Translations under genes and position numbers: made by a program
The notes under the pieces: model-generated
What the model was told of the DNA's origin: nothing
What the model saw: only the letters and a program-made list of their open reading frames with translations
The model's database searches: none
Origin: Microvirga vignae
Lineage (GTDB): Bacteria; Pseudomonadota; Alphaproteobacteria; Rhizobiales; Beijerinckiaceae
Reading direction: 5' to 3'
Assembly (NCBI RefSeq): GCF_001017175.1
Contig: NZ_LCYG01000086.1
Span: forward strand, 1-45,941
DNA: 45,941 nucleotides
Part shown: positions 22,925-31,403 of the stretch, piece after piece
How the letters are laid out: every line of letters starts with the position of its first letter
Position numbering within the stretch: position 1 is the stretch's first letter

Positions 22925-24436
22925 ATGATGTTGACTAGCCGATCTTCCGCTGCCCTGCGCGCCGGTTTCCTTGGATTGTCCCTGCTCTTGTCCGGCACCG
23001 CCCTGGCGCAGGAAGCCGTGACCATCCGCTTCGTCCAGACCAACGATATCGACCGCATGAGCCCCGAGAAGGGCCGCGGCGGTTTCGCTAGGCTGGCCAC
23101 AGTGATCAAGGAGGAGAAGGCGAAGGGCAATGCCTTCTTCATTCATGCGGGCGACACCATCTCCCCCTCGCTCCTGTCGGGCTTCGACAAGGGCGCGCAT
23201 GTCATCGACATTCTGAACCGGATGGGCGTCGATGCCATGACGCCGGGCAACCACGAGTTCGATCTCGGTCCCGACGCCTTCCGCGCTCGCATGAAGGAGG
23301 CCAAGTTCGACGTGCTGGCCACCAACATCATCGACGGCAACGGACTCCCTGAGAACACGAAGCCCGACAAGATGATCGAGGTGCAGGGCGTCAAGATCGG
23401 CTTCTTCGGCCTCACCACCGAGGACACGCCCATCGCCTCGAGCCCAGGCAACATCAAGTTCTCCTCCACCATCGACACGGCGCGCGCCAAGGCGAAGGAA
23501 CTGCGCGGCAAGGGGGCGGACATCGTGGTCGCCATCGCGCATACGCCGCTTGAGGTCGATATGATTATCGCCCGCTCCGCCGGTGTCGATGTGATCATCG
23601 GCGGTCACGACGAGCACCTGCTCGCCTTCTACGACGGCAAGGTGACGCTGACCGAATCCGAGTCCCAGGGTAACTACATCACCGTCACGGAGCTCGCCGT
23701 GAAGAAGGCTGAGAAGGACGGCAAGGTCACCGTCACCTGGGCGCCGAACTTCCGCATTGTCGACAGCGCGACGGTGAAGCCCGATCCGGAGATCGAGGCC
23801 GTGGTGAAGGGCTATGAGGACAAGCTCTCCAAGGAGCTCGATATCGATATCGGCGTGACGGAAACGCCCCTCGACAGCCGTCGCGCCACTGTTCGTGGCG
23901 GCGAGGCAGCCATGGGCAACCTGATCGCCGATGCGCTCAAAAGCTCCGTCGGTGCCGATGTGGCCATCACCAATGGCGGCGGCATCCGTGCGGACAAGCA
24001 GTACGAGGCCGGCCAGAAGCTGACCCGCCGCGATATCCTGGCGGAGATGCCCTTCGGCAACACCACGGTTCTGCTGGCCGTGAAGGGCGAGCAGATCAAG
24101 GCCGCGCTCGAGAACGGCGTGAGCCAAGTGCGCGAGCTCGGCGGCCGCTTCCCGCAGGTCTCCGGCATCGTAGCCGAGGTCGACCTGAAGGAGCCGGTAG
24201 GCAGCCGCGTGAAATCGCTGAAGATCAACGGTGAGCCGCTCGATGCGTCCAAGACCTACAAGCTCGCCACCAACGACTTCATGGCCCGCGGCGGCGACGG
24301 CTATCGCATGTTCACGGAAGCCAAGTCCCTCATCGACGTCTCGGCCAGCCAGCTCATGGCGAGCCAGGTGATCAATTATGTGGCGAAAGCCGGAAAGATC
24401 GCGCCGAAGGTTGAGGGACGCATCGTCCTGCGCTGA
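22925..24436 (+). CDS. Secreted 5'-nucleotidase/metallophosphatase (UshA-like)
   Basis: A 503-aa two-domain protein. A signal peptide (to about residue 28, ending ALAQ) precedes a calcineurin-like metallophosphatase domain with FVQTNDIDRM, HAGDTISPS, TPGNHEFDLG, VAIAHTPLEVD and GGHDEHL. The C-terminal substrate-binding domain has the NGGGIRADK motif and FMARGGDGY, whose aromatic residue normally stacks on the nucleotide base. It would hydrolyse nucleotides or related phosphoesters in the periplasm. In the first motif, the usual TNDxHG histidine is replaced (TNDIDRM), which could alter metal binding or substrate. Start choice is among GTG 22922, ATG 22925 and ATG 22928; GAGGA lies upstream. 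Confidence 0.9.
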   Translation: MMLTSRSSAALRAGFLGLSLLLSGTALAQEAVTIRFVQTNDIDRMSPEKGRGGFARLATVIKEEKAKGNAFFIHAGDTISPSLLSGFDKGAHVIDILNRMGVDAMTPGNHEFDLGPDAFRARMKEAKFDVLATNIIDGNGLPENTKPDKMIEVQGVKIGFFGLTTEDTPIASSPGNIKFSSTIDTARAKAKELRGKGADIVVAIAHTPLEVDMIIARSAGVDVIIGGHDEHLLAFYDGKVTLTESESQGNYITVTELAVKKAEKDGKVTVTWAPNFRIVDSATVKPDPEIEAVVKGYEDKLSKELDIDIGVTETPLDSRRATVRGGEAAMGNLIADALKSSVGADVAITNGGGIRADKQYEAGQKLTRRDILAEMPFGNTTVLLAVKGEQIKAALENGVSQVRELGGRFPQVSGIVAEVDLKEPVGSRVKSLKINGEPLDASKTYKLATNDFMARGGDGYRMFTEAKSLIDVSASQLMASQVINYVAKAGKIAPKVEGRIVLR

Positions 24437-24457
24437 TCCGGCGGCCGATCACTCACT

Positions 24458-24494
24458 CGCCGAGGCCTGCTGCGGGTCTCGGCGTTTTATTTTT
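24458..24494 (+). terminator. Intrinsic terminator after the nucleotidase gene
   Basis: A 7-base stem (CGCCGAG with CTCGGCG), extended inward by imperfect GC pairs, is followed directly by TTTTATTTTT. It begins 21 bases after the nucleotidase stop. This is the clearest intrinsic terminator in the window. Confidence 0.88.
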
Positions 24495-24595
24495 CAAGGG
24501 GAGGGGCCATAATTTACCCTCTCCATCTCTCGCCCCTGCTATGCCATGTTTGGCGGCCATTCAAACGAATCGCAGCATCAAAGCGACTTTATTCA

Positions 24596-26815
24596 TTGCA
24601 GTTTTCACCCCATACCAAACATTCCAGCTCATCCTTCAAGCGCCGCCGTCAATTGCTGGCACGCGGCCGCCTGACCCTGATCATGGGCTGGTTCGGCGTT
24701 TTCTTCATTCTCATCACCTTCGGCTACATTGCCTGGGAACAGCGTAACCGCCTGATCCAGCGCAACGAGCGGGAGATTGCCAGCAACGCCTATTTCCTGG
24801 CAGATCATACGGCTCGCCTTCTCGAAGTCGCCGACCTCACCCTGAAGCAGGTAGCGGTTCTGGTCGAAGGGGACAACTGGGACCTGATCGAGGCTTCCAA
24901 GCCCCATTGGCAGCACCTGGTCACCATCAGGGAAACACTTCCGTATTTCGACAATCTCTGGCTCAACGATGCTACAGGTCGCCTGCGCCTGACGACTGCG
25001 GGGTTTCCGACACCACCCTCGAATGCGGGGGACCGGGAGGCTTTCAAGGCTCAGGCCAAGTCGGATCAGGGGTTGTTCGTCGGGGAGCCGATTATCGGGC
25101 GGGTCACGAAGCGGCCGACTTTCATGATCAGCCGTCGCCTCAATGGCCAGGACAACGCCTTCCATGGCATCGTCTCGGCCACCGTGGTTCCGTCCTATTT
25201 CGAAACCTACTGGGGCAAGCTTCGCCTGCCGAAGGGCAGCCGGGTTACCTTGGTGCGTGCTGCCGATGCGGCGATCGTCGCGCAGCTTCCGTTATCCTCC
25301 GACGGGTTGTCTTTCTTTCCCATCGACAAGGCTGCCCTCGACAGAGCGATCGCTGGCAATGCCGTGGCGGGCATCTATTCCTTCCTCAGCAATGGCCAAG
25401 AGCGAACCGGAGCCTACCACCGGGTCGGCGAGATGCCGCTCTATATCAATGTCAGCATTCCGGATAATGCCTATTGGGGTCCCTGGACCATCCAGATGAA
25501 GCTCTACGGCGCCTTCGCGCTGATCGCGTTCCTGGCACTGGCGGCCCTCACGGCTCTGGCATCGCAGCAGTTCCGGGAGCAGGCCGCCACGGAGGCTTTC
25601 CTGCAGAAGGAGGTGGCGCTTCGCACCAGCGAATTGCAGGCGGAAACGGCGGCTCTCGAGGTGCTGAACCGGACGGGTCGGGCTCTTGCGGCCGAGCTCG
25701 ATGTGGACCGACTGATCGAGAACGTGGTCGAGGCGGCGGTGCTTCTCACCGGTGCGCAGGCCGGTGCCTATTTCTCCAACCGAGGTGATGCCTCGGTAGC
25801 CGGCACGCGCGCGGAGGAGTATGGCCTCTACACTTCCGGAGGCTCCCGCTCGGCCTTTGCAAAACTCCCCATCGACCAGATCTGCACGGCTGTCTTCGAG
25901 CAGGACCGGATCATCCGGCTTGACGACATCGCTGACGATCCTGAATTCGGCGCAGCATCCGCCGATCTCCACTCTCATGATCGCGCCAGGGCGCACAGTG
26001 TCATGGCGATTCCCGTCTCCTCGCGCAACGGACAGATCCAGGGTCTTCTGCTCTTCGCCCATGAGCGGGCAGGAGCTTTCACGGAGCGCGCCGAACGCCT
26101 CGTGACAGGCCTCGCCGCCCAGGCGGCCGTCGCGCTTGAAAACGGACGCCTCTATCAGGAAGCCCAGTACGAGATCGAAGAGCGCAGGCAGGCGCAGAAT
26201 CAGCAGTCGTTCCTCATCCGCGAGCTGCATCACCGGGTGAAGAACACGCTTGCGACCGTGCAGGCCGTGGTTGGTGCGACTGCACGCTCCACCTCGAACA
26301 TCGACGAGTTCTACAAAGCCTTCGTGGGGCGCATCGTTTCGCTCGCGAACACGCATTCACTGCTCACCGAAGCGCTATGGCAGACCGCGCCGCTTCGCGA
26401 GATCCTGGAGAAGGAACTCAAACCCTACAACGATGCGCGCGGTGAACGGATCACGCTCGAAGGCCCGACCGTGGAGCTGCCCTCCGAGATCGCTGTGCCT
26501 ATCGGCATGGCCATTCACGAACTGACGACGAATGCCGCAAAATACGGCGCTCTCTCCATGCGCAACGGCAAAGTTTCCGTGGCGTGGGATGTGCATGGCG
26601 AGGGCGATGAGAAGCGTCTCACGATGGCTTGGCAGGAGCAGGGCGGGCCCAGTGTGTCCCAGCCGGATCGGCAGGGCTTCGGCTCGCGTCTGCTGCACCG
26701 GGTATTGACGACACAGCTCAATGCCAAGGTTGAGGTCGATTATGATCCGGCAGGCCTGCGTGTTGCCATCGACGCGCCGCTCAAGCCCACTGCGAACTTG
26801 AGCCCGCCGATCTGA
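24596..26815 (+). CDS. HWE-family sensor histidine kinase with periplasmic sensor and GAF domain
   Basis: A 739-aa membrane kinase. Two transmembrane segments (about residues 28-47 and 302-322) flank a periplasmic domain of roughly 250 residues that looks like a Cache-type sensor (LTLKQVAVLVEG, ISRRLNGQDNAFHGIVSATVVPSYFETY). A short coiled segment and a GAF domain (about 360-520) follow. The phosphoacceptor histidine is in RELHHRVKNTLATVQAVV near residue 545. The ATPase part has HELTTNAAKYGALS and the WQEQGGP motif that defines the HWE family. The start is uncertain: TTG at 24596 keeps the basic stretch before the first helix, while ATG at 24683 is the next choice. No response regulator is encoded nearby, so it is an orphan kinase here. 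Confidence 0.88.
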   Translation: MQFSPHTKHSSSSFKRRRQLLARGRLTLIMGWFGVFFILITFGYIAWEQRNRLIQRNEREIASNAYFLADHTARLLEVADLTLKQVAVLVEGDNWDLIEASKPHWQHLVTIRETLPYFDNLWLNDATGRLRLTTAGFPTPPSNAGDREAFKAQAKSDQGLFVGEPIIGRVTKRPTFMISRRLNGQDNAFHGIVSATVVPSYFETYWGKLRLPKGSRVTLVRAADAAIVAQLPLSSDGLSFFPIDKAALDRAIAGNAVAGIYSFLSNGQERTGAYHRVGEMPLYINVSIPDNAYWGPWTIQMKLYGAFALIAFLALAALTALASQQFREQAATEAFLQKEVALRTSELQAETAALEVLNRTGRALAAELDVDRLIENVVEAAVLLTGAQAGAYFSNRGDASVAGTRAEEYGLYTSGGSRSAFAKLPIDQICTAVFEQDRIIRLDDIADDPEFGAASADLHSHDRARAHSVMAIPVSSRNGQIQGLLLFAHERAGAFTERAERLVTGLAAQAAVALENGRLYQEAQYEIEERRQAQNQQSFLIRELHHRVKNTLATVQAVVGATARSTSNIDEFYKAFVGRIVSLANTHSLLTEALWQTAPLREILEKELKPYNDARGERITLEGPTVELPSEIAVPIGMAIHELTTNAAKYGALSMRNGKVSVAWDVHGEGDEKRLTMAWQEQGGPSVSQPDRQGFGSRLLHRVLTTQLNAKVEVDYDPAGLRVAIDAPLKPTANLSPPI

Positions 26816-26942
26816 CGGTCAGGGTTAGACCTACATCAATGTGAAACACGAACACATTGGCGTAACAGACAAAAAGCCACTATCTAGAGCGCCATCAACG
26901 AGCGGGCTCCACGTCGGACCCCGCTGTCAAGGGCTTTTGTCG

Positions 26943-28004
26943 ATGAACGAACGTGTCAACGTGACCGGAACGAGCCAGGTCATGCGCCCGGTGGACCACC
27001 CGCCCGTGAGGGCGGGTCGGATCGGCGTGCTTTTGATGAACCTCGGAACGCCGGAAGGAACCACCTACTGGCCCATGCGGCGCTACCTGAAGGAGTTTCT
27101 CTCCGACCGGCGCGTGATCGAGACGCCGCGCCTCCTGTGGTGGCCGATCCTCAATCTGATCATTCTCACCAAGCGCCCCGGGCCCAAGGGCCGCGATTAC
27201 GCCTCGATCTGGAACAACGAGCTCGACGAGGGTCCGCTCAAGACCATCACCCGCAACCAGGCGGAGAAGGTGACGGCGCACCTGAAGAGCATCGCCGGCG
27301 ACAAGATCACCGTCGACTGGGCGATGCGCTACGGCAAGCCCGAGGTGCGCGAGCGCATCCAGGCACTGCTCGATCAGGGCTGCGACCGCATTCTGCTCGT
27401 ACCGCTCTATCCGCAATATGCGGCGGCGACTTCTGCGACCGCTTGCGATCAGGCCTTCCGCGCGCTGATGGATATGCGCTGGCAGCCGACGGTGCGCGTC
27501 TCGCCGCCCTATCACGACGACCCGGTCTATATCGAATCCGTTGTCGCTTCGATGAAGCAGGAACTCGCCAAGCTCACCTTCGAGCCGGAGGTGATCCTCG
27601 TCTCCTTCCATGGCGTGCCGAAAGAATACCTGCTCAAAGGCGATCCCTATCACTGCCAATGCGTGAAGACCTGGCGCCTGATGCGCGAAGCCTTCGGCTG
27701 GCCTGAGGACAGGTTCCGCATGAGCTTTCAGTCGCGCTTCGGCACGGCGGAATGGCTGCAGCCCTATACGGACAAGACTGTCGAAGCACTGGCGAAAAGC
27801 GGCGTGAAGCGTATGGCGATCGTCGCCCCCGGCTTCTCCGCCGATTGTCTGGAGACGCTGGAAGAGCTCAACGGCGAGAATCGCGATATCTTCATGCACA
27901 ATGGCGGCGAGGAATTCGCCTATCTGCCGTGCCTCAACGATAGTCCGGAGGGCATGCGCGTGATCAACCACATCGTGGAGCGCGAGCTTCAGGGTTGGAT
28001 CTGA
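26943..28004 (+). CDS. hemH: Ferrochelatase
   Basis: A 353-aa enzyme that inserts ferrous iron into protoporphyrin IX, the last step of heme synthesis. It shows the start GRIGVLLMNLGTPEGTTYWPMRRYLKEFLSDRRVI, the AMRYGKP segment, LVPLYPQYAAATSAT, the catalytic-histidine motif VSFHGVPKEYL near residue 222, and FSADCLETLEEL near the C-terminus. The CQC pair (YHCQCVKTW) is found in many family members. I chose the ATG at 26943; the frame is open to a GTG at 26841 but that extension is not conserved in character. The enzyme is peripheral to the inner membrane on the cytoplasmic side. Confidence 0.94.
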   Translation: MNERVNVTGTSQVMRPVDHPPVRAGRIGVLLMNLGTPEGTTYWPMRRYLKEFLSDRRVIETPRLLWWPILNLIILTKRPGPKGRDYASIWNNELDEGPLKTITRNQAEKVTAHLKSIAGDKITVDWAMRYGKPEVRERIQALLDQGCDRILLVPLYPQYAAATSATACDQAFRALMDMRWQPTVRVSPPYHDDPVYIESVVASMKQELAKLTFEPEVILVSFHGVPKEYLLKGDPYHCQCVKTWRLMREAFGWPEDRFRMSFQSRFGTAEWLQPYTDKTVEALAKSGVKRMAIVAPGFSADCLETLEELNGENRDIFMHNGGEEFAYLPCLNDSPEGMRVINHIVERELQGWI

Positions 28005-28035
28005 AGCCGACAGCTGCGCACCAACCCTGCATCCT

Positions 28036-28131
28036 GAGACGGTCGCGCAGCGACCGTCTCGCAGGAGAGTCCAGAGTGCACTGGATCCTCTTTCGAGACG
28101 CAGCCTGCGGCTGCTCCTCAAGATGAGGTCT
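28036..28131. repeat. REP-like palindromes after hemH
   Basis: A perfect 11-base hairpin (GAGACGGTCGC, loop GCA) at 28036-28060 is flanked by CCTGC and GCAGG. A second unit at about 28094-28131 contains GCAGCC-TGC-GGCTGC and the CCTC/GAGG pair. Both carry the GAGAC and CCTCAAGATGAGG words typical of dispersed palindromes in Rhizobiales. The 230-base gap between hemH and the SPFH gene holds no other feature I can support. Confidence 0.72.
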
Positions 28132-28234
28132 TTTGGGACACAGGCCGGGTTTTTGGGATGACTTCGGTCCTACTAGGCGGCCTCTTCGCTTTCGGCTAGC
28201 TTAGGCCCCTGCAACTCCGTTGCTGGGGGTCTGA

Positions 28235-29224
28235 ATGCTGTTTGGTGGTTTCGATATCTTCGTGATCGTTCTTGTTCTCGTCGTCGTGGTGACGATCGCA
28301 ATGGGGGTGAGAACGGTGCCGCAGGGCTATGCCTATACGGTTGAGCGCTTCGGGCGCTATTCGCGCACGCTGACTCCCGGCCTTGCTTTGATCGTTCCTT
28401 ACATTGACCAGATCGGGAAGAAAGTGAATGTCATGGAGCAGGTGCTCGACATCCCGAGCCAGGAGGCCTTTACCCGTGACAATGCTGGCGTCACCATCGA
28501 TGCCGCTGCTTTTTACCAGGTGCTCGATCCGGCTCGTGCCTCCTACGAGGTCTCGGACCTCAGCCAAGCACTCCTGGTTTTGACCATGACCAATATCCGC
28601 ACGGTGGTCGGTTCCATGGATCTCGATCAGCTTCTCTCACATCGCGACGAGATCAACGAACGTCTTCTGCGCGTGATGGATGCAGCGGCTTCGCCTTGGG
28701 GCGCGAAGGTCACCCGTGTCGAGATCAAGGATATTCTCCCGCCGCAGGATCTTGCCGGCGCCATGGCGCGGCAGATGAAGGCTGAGCGCGAGAAGCGTGC
28801 CGCCGTGCTCGAGGCCGAAGGCTTGCGGCAGGCGGAAATCTTGCGCGCCGAAGGCGAAAAGCAATCGCAGATCCTGTCGGCCGAGGGGCGCAAGGAAGCA
28901 GCCTTCCGCGATGCCGAAGCGCGGGAGCGCTTGGCCGAAGCCGAAGCGAAGGCTACCGCCATGGTAAGCGATGCAATCACGCGCGGCGATCTTGCCGCCG
29001 CCAACTTTATCGTGGCGGAAAAATACATCGATGCCATCCGCAGCCTCGCGACGGCTCCTAACCAGAAGGTCGTGATCGTGCCCATCGAAGCAGCGGGCCT
29101 TGCCGGCACGCTCGGCGGCATCGCGGAGCTTACAAAATCCGTATTCGGTGGCGATGGCAACGCGGCTGCTTCGAAGGCTATACGCAGCGTGCCGGCCGTC
29201 ACGAAGGGAGCGGAGCGCTCATGA
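28235..29224 (+). CDS. SPFH/band-7 (stomatin-like) membrane protein, QmcA type
   Basis: A 329-aa protein with one N-terminal membrane helix (FDIFVIVLVLVVVVTIAMG). An SPFH domain follows (VPQGYAYTVERFGRYSRTLTPGLALIVPYIDQI to VEIKDILPP), then a long Ala/Glu-rich coiled coil (MKAEREKRAAVLEAEGLRQAEILRAEGE and onward). Such proteins form large ring-shaped assemblies in membrane microdomains and are linked to membrane protein quality control. It overlaps the NfeD gene by 4 bases (ATGA), the standard SPFH-NfeD pair. Length and domain order are normal for the family. Confidence 0.92.
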   Translation: MLFGGFDIFVIVLVLVVVVTIAMGVRTVPQGYAYTVERFGRYSRTLTPGLALIVPYIDQIGKKVNVMEQVLDIPSQEAFTRDNAGVTIDAAAFYQVLDPARASYEVSDLSQALLVLTMTNIRTVVGSMDLDQLLSHRDEINERLLRVMDAAASPWGAKVTRVEIKDILPPQDLAGAMARQMKAEREKRAAVLEAEGLRQAEILRAEGEKQSQILSAEGRKEAAFRDAEARERLAEAEAKATAMVSDAITRGDLAAANFIVAEKYIDAIRSLATAPNQKVVIVPIEAAGLAGTLGGIAELTKSVFGGDGNAAASKAIRSVPAVTKGAERS

Positions 29225-29670
29225 TCCGCGATGCATTCGTCAGCCTTGGAGCCTGGAGCTGGATCATTCTCGGCCTCGTGCTGATCGGCATCGAGTTGCT
29301 GGCGCCCGGCATTTTCTTTCTATGGCTCGGGCTCGCCGCCATTGCGACGGGCCTGCTCGATGCGGCGCTCGATCTCTCCTGGCAGACAGGCTTTATCGTT
29401 TTTGCTTTGCTTGCCGTCGCGGCGGTGGTGCTGGGACGGTTTGTGACCCGCTCGAAGGGGCAGTCCCAGCAGGCGGAGCCTTACCTCAATCAGCGTGGGC
29501 AAGCCCTCGTTGGCCAAGTGTTCACGTTGGAAACGTCGATCAAGGATGGGGAAGGGCGCATTCGGGTCGGCGACAGCTCATGGCGCGTCACGGGTGCCGA
29601 CCGCTTCAGGGGGGCCAAGGTCCGCGTCGTGCGCATCGAAGGCTCGACGCTTGTCGTGGACGATCCTTAA
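29221..29670 (+). CDS. NfeD-family membrane protein
   Basis: A 149-aa short-form NfeD protein. It has two or three transmembrane helices (WSWIILGLVLIGIELLAPGIFFLWLGLAAIATGLL and FIVFALLAVAAVVLGRFV) and a C-terminal OB-fold domain of about 65 residues (ALVGQVFTLETSIKDGEGRIRVGDSSWRVTG). It lacks the protease domain of long NfeD forms. Translation is coupled to the SPFH gene by an ATGA overlap. The partners are thought to work together at the inner membrane. Confidence 0.92.
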   Translation: MIRDAFVSLGAWSWIILGLVLIGIELLAPGIFFLWLGLAAIATGLLDAALDLSWQTGFIVFALLAVAAVVLGRFVTRSKGQSQQAEPYLNQRGQALVGQVFTLETSIKDGEGRIRVGDSSWRVTGADRFRGAKVRVVRIEGSTLVVDDP

Positions 29671-29692
29671 AAGCCTTGGAGGCAAAGCAGGC

Positions 29693-30346
29693 ATGACCTT
29701 GAAGCTCTATGCGCATCCCTTCTCGTCCTACTGCCAGAAGGTTCTCATCGCGCTCTATGAGAACCACATTCCCTTCGAATTCCGTATGCTCGGCGATGAG
29801 CCGGCGAATGCCGAACTGGCGTCTCTCTGGCCCATCAGGCGGTTTCCGGTTCTGGTTGATGGCAAGCACACAGTGGTCGAGGCAAGCATCATCATCGAAC
29901 ATCTCGGGCTCTCTTATGCCGGACCCGTGAAGCTCGTTCCCGACGATTCGCGCGCGGCTCTCGACGTGCGGATGATGGACCGCTTTTTCGATAATTACGT
30001 CATGACGCCGATGCAGAAGATCGTGCTCGATTGCATCCGGGCGGAGACGGATCGCGATTCTCACGGCGTTACCGAAGCAAGGCGTATGCTCGACACGGCC
30101 TATGCATGGCTCGATTTTGCGATGACTGATCGTAAGTGGGCGGCAGGTGATGCCTTCAGCATGGCGGATTGTGCGGCCGCCCCATCGTTGTTCTATGCGG
30201 ATTGGGCTCACCCCATAGGCGCAGAGCATGCCAACGTGCATGCCTATCGCAAACGACTGCTCGCCCGTCCGTCATTTGCGAGAGCGGTCGACGAGGCTCG
30301 GCCTTATCGTCAGCTCTTTCCGCTCGGGGATCCCGGTCGCGACTGA
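29693..30346 (+). CDS. Glutathione S-transferase family protein
   Basis: A 217-aa cytoplasmic protein. The N-terminal thioredoxin-like domain is clear: MTLKLYAHPFSSYCQKVLIALYENHIPFEF, with the cis-proline in FPVLVDG and the glutathione-contacting EASIIIEHL. The C-terminal all-helical domain contains FSMADCAAAPSLFYADW. SYCQK holds a serine and a cysteine at the position of the catalytic residue, so a Ser- or Cys-type enzyme is possible. GGAGG lies about 10 bases before the ATG at 29693. It follows the NfeD gene by 22 bases, so it may be co-transcribed with the pair. Its substrate is unknown. It converges with the KdsD-type gene with an 11-base gap. Confidence 0.9.
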   Translation: MTLKLYAHPFSSYCQKVLIALYENHIPFEFRMLGDEPANAELASLWPIRRFPVLVDGKHTVVEASIIIEHLGLSYAGPVKLVPDDSRAALDVRMMDRFFDNYVMTPMQKIVLDCIRAETDRDSHGVTEARRMLDTAYAWLDFAMTDRKWAAGDAFSMADCAAAPSLFYADWAHPIGAEHANVHAYRKRLLARPSFARAVDEARPYRQLFPLGDPGRD

Positions 30347-30357
30347 CGCCAAGAGAC

Positions 30358-31353
30358 TTAAGCAGCGCCCGCGCGCAGCAGGTCGAGATAATGCACAAGA
30401 CCGATGGGCTTGTTGTTCTCGACCACAATCAGCGCCGTGATGCGCGCGGTCTCTTCGATCTCGAGCGCAGTGGCCAGGAGCGCATCCGGTGCGATGGTGC
30501 GCGGCGTGCGGGTCATGATCGCGGTGACCGGCAAGGTGCCGAGATCGGGACGCAGATTGCGACGCAAATCGCCGTCGGTGACGATGCCGGCGAGCGTGCC
30601 GTCCGCATTCACCACGATCACCGAGCCGAAGCCCTTGCGGCCAATCTCCTCGATGGCCTGATCCATCCGCGCATCAACGCCGACGGTCGGCAGTCGCTCG
30701 TCCTTGTGCATGATGTCGCGCACCAGTTTGAGGCGCGCGCCGAGCTTGCCGCCCGGATGGAACACGCGGAAATGCTCCGCCGTGAAGCCACGTTTTTCGA
30801 GCAACGCAATGGCGAGCGCATCGCCCAAAGCGAGCTGAATGGTCGTCGAGGTGGTCGGCGCGAGCCCATTGGGGCAGGCTTCCTTGGCCTTGGGCAGCGC
30901 CAGGCAGATGTCGGCGGCCTGCCCCAGGGTCGAGCCTGCATTCGAGGTAAAGGCGATCAACGGCACCCGGAAACGCTTGGCGTAACCAATGATGTCGGCC
31001 AGTTCCGTCGTCTCGCCGGACCAGGACAGCGCCAGAATCACGTCCTCCGCCTGCACCATGCCGAGATCGCCGTGGCTGGCTTCGGCGGGGTGAACGTAAT
31101 GGGCGGGAGTGCCGGTGGATGCGAAGGTGGCGGCGATCTTGCGGCCCACATGGCCGGACTTGCCCATGCCGGTCACGATCACCCGGCCCTTGGCGGCGGC
31201 AATCGTCTCGACGGCACCAGTGAAGAGGGGGCCGAGCCCGTTGCCGATGGCGTTCATCAGGATGGTCAGGCCCTCGCGCTCGGTTTCGAGCGTGCGGAGG
31301 GCCGAGGTAACGGCCTGGTCGGGCGAAGCGGATTGGGTCTGTGCAAGTGCCAT
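30358..31353 (-). CDS. KpsF/GutQ-family sugar-phosphate isomerase (arabinose-5-phosphate isomerase)
   Basis: A 331-aa enzyme with an N-terminal SIS domain (RVIVTGMGKSGHVGRKIAATFASTGTPA, then HGDLGMV and LALSWSGETTEL) and two C-terminal CBS domains (about residues 208-325, including VRDIMH and VTAIMTRTPRTI). Family members interconvert ribulose 5-phosphate and arabinose 5-phosphate, the first step toward Kdo for lipopolysaccharide. The four-residue HPGGKLG motif joining the domains is typical. The gene lies 50 bases downstream of galU on the same strand, so both may be expressed together. No other Kdo gene is in the window, so kdsD is likely but not proven. Confidence 0.9.
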   Translation of the reverse strand: MALAQTQSASPDQAVTSALRTLETEREGLTILMNAIGNGLGPLFTGAVETIAAAKGRVIVTGMGKSGHVGRKIAATFASTGTPAHYVHPAEASHGDLGMVQAEDVILALSWSGETTELADIIGYAKRFRVPLIAFTSNAGSTLGQAADICLALPKAKEACPNGLAPTTSTTIQLALGDALAIALLEKRGFTAEHFRVFHPGGKLGARLKLVRDIMHKDERLPTVGVDARMDQAIEEIGRKGFGSVIVVNADGTLAGIVTDGDLRRNLRPDLGTLPVTAIMTRTPRTIAPDALLATALEIEETARITALIVVENNKPIGLVHYLDLLRAGAA

Positions 31354-31403
31354 GGCCGCCCGTCTAGCATATCGGGGCGGCCATAGGTAACCCTGAAACC
31401 TGA

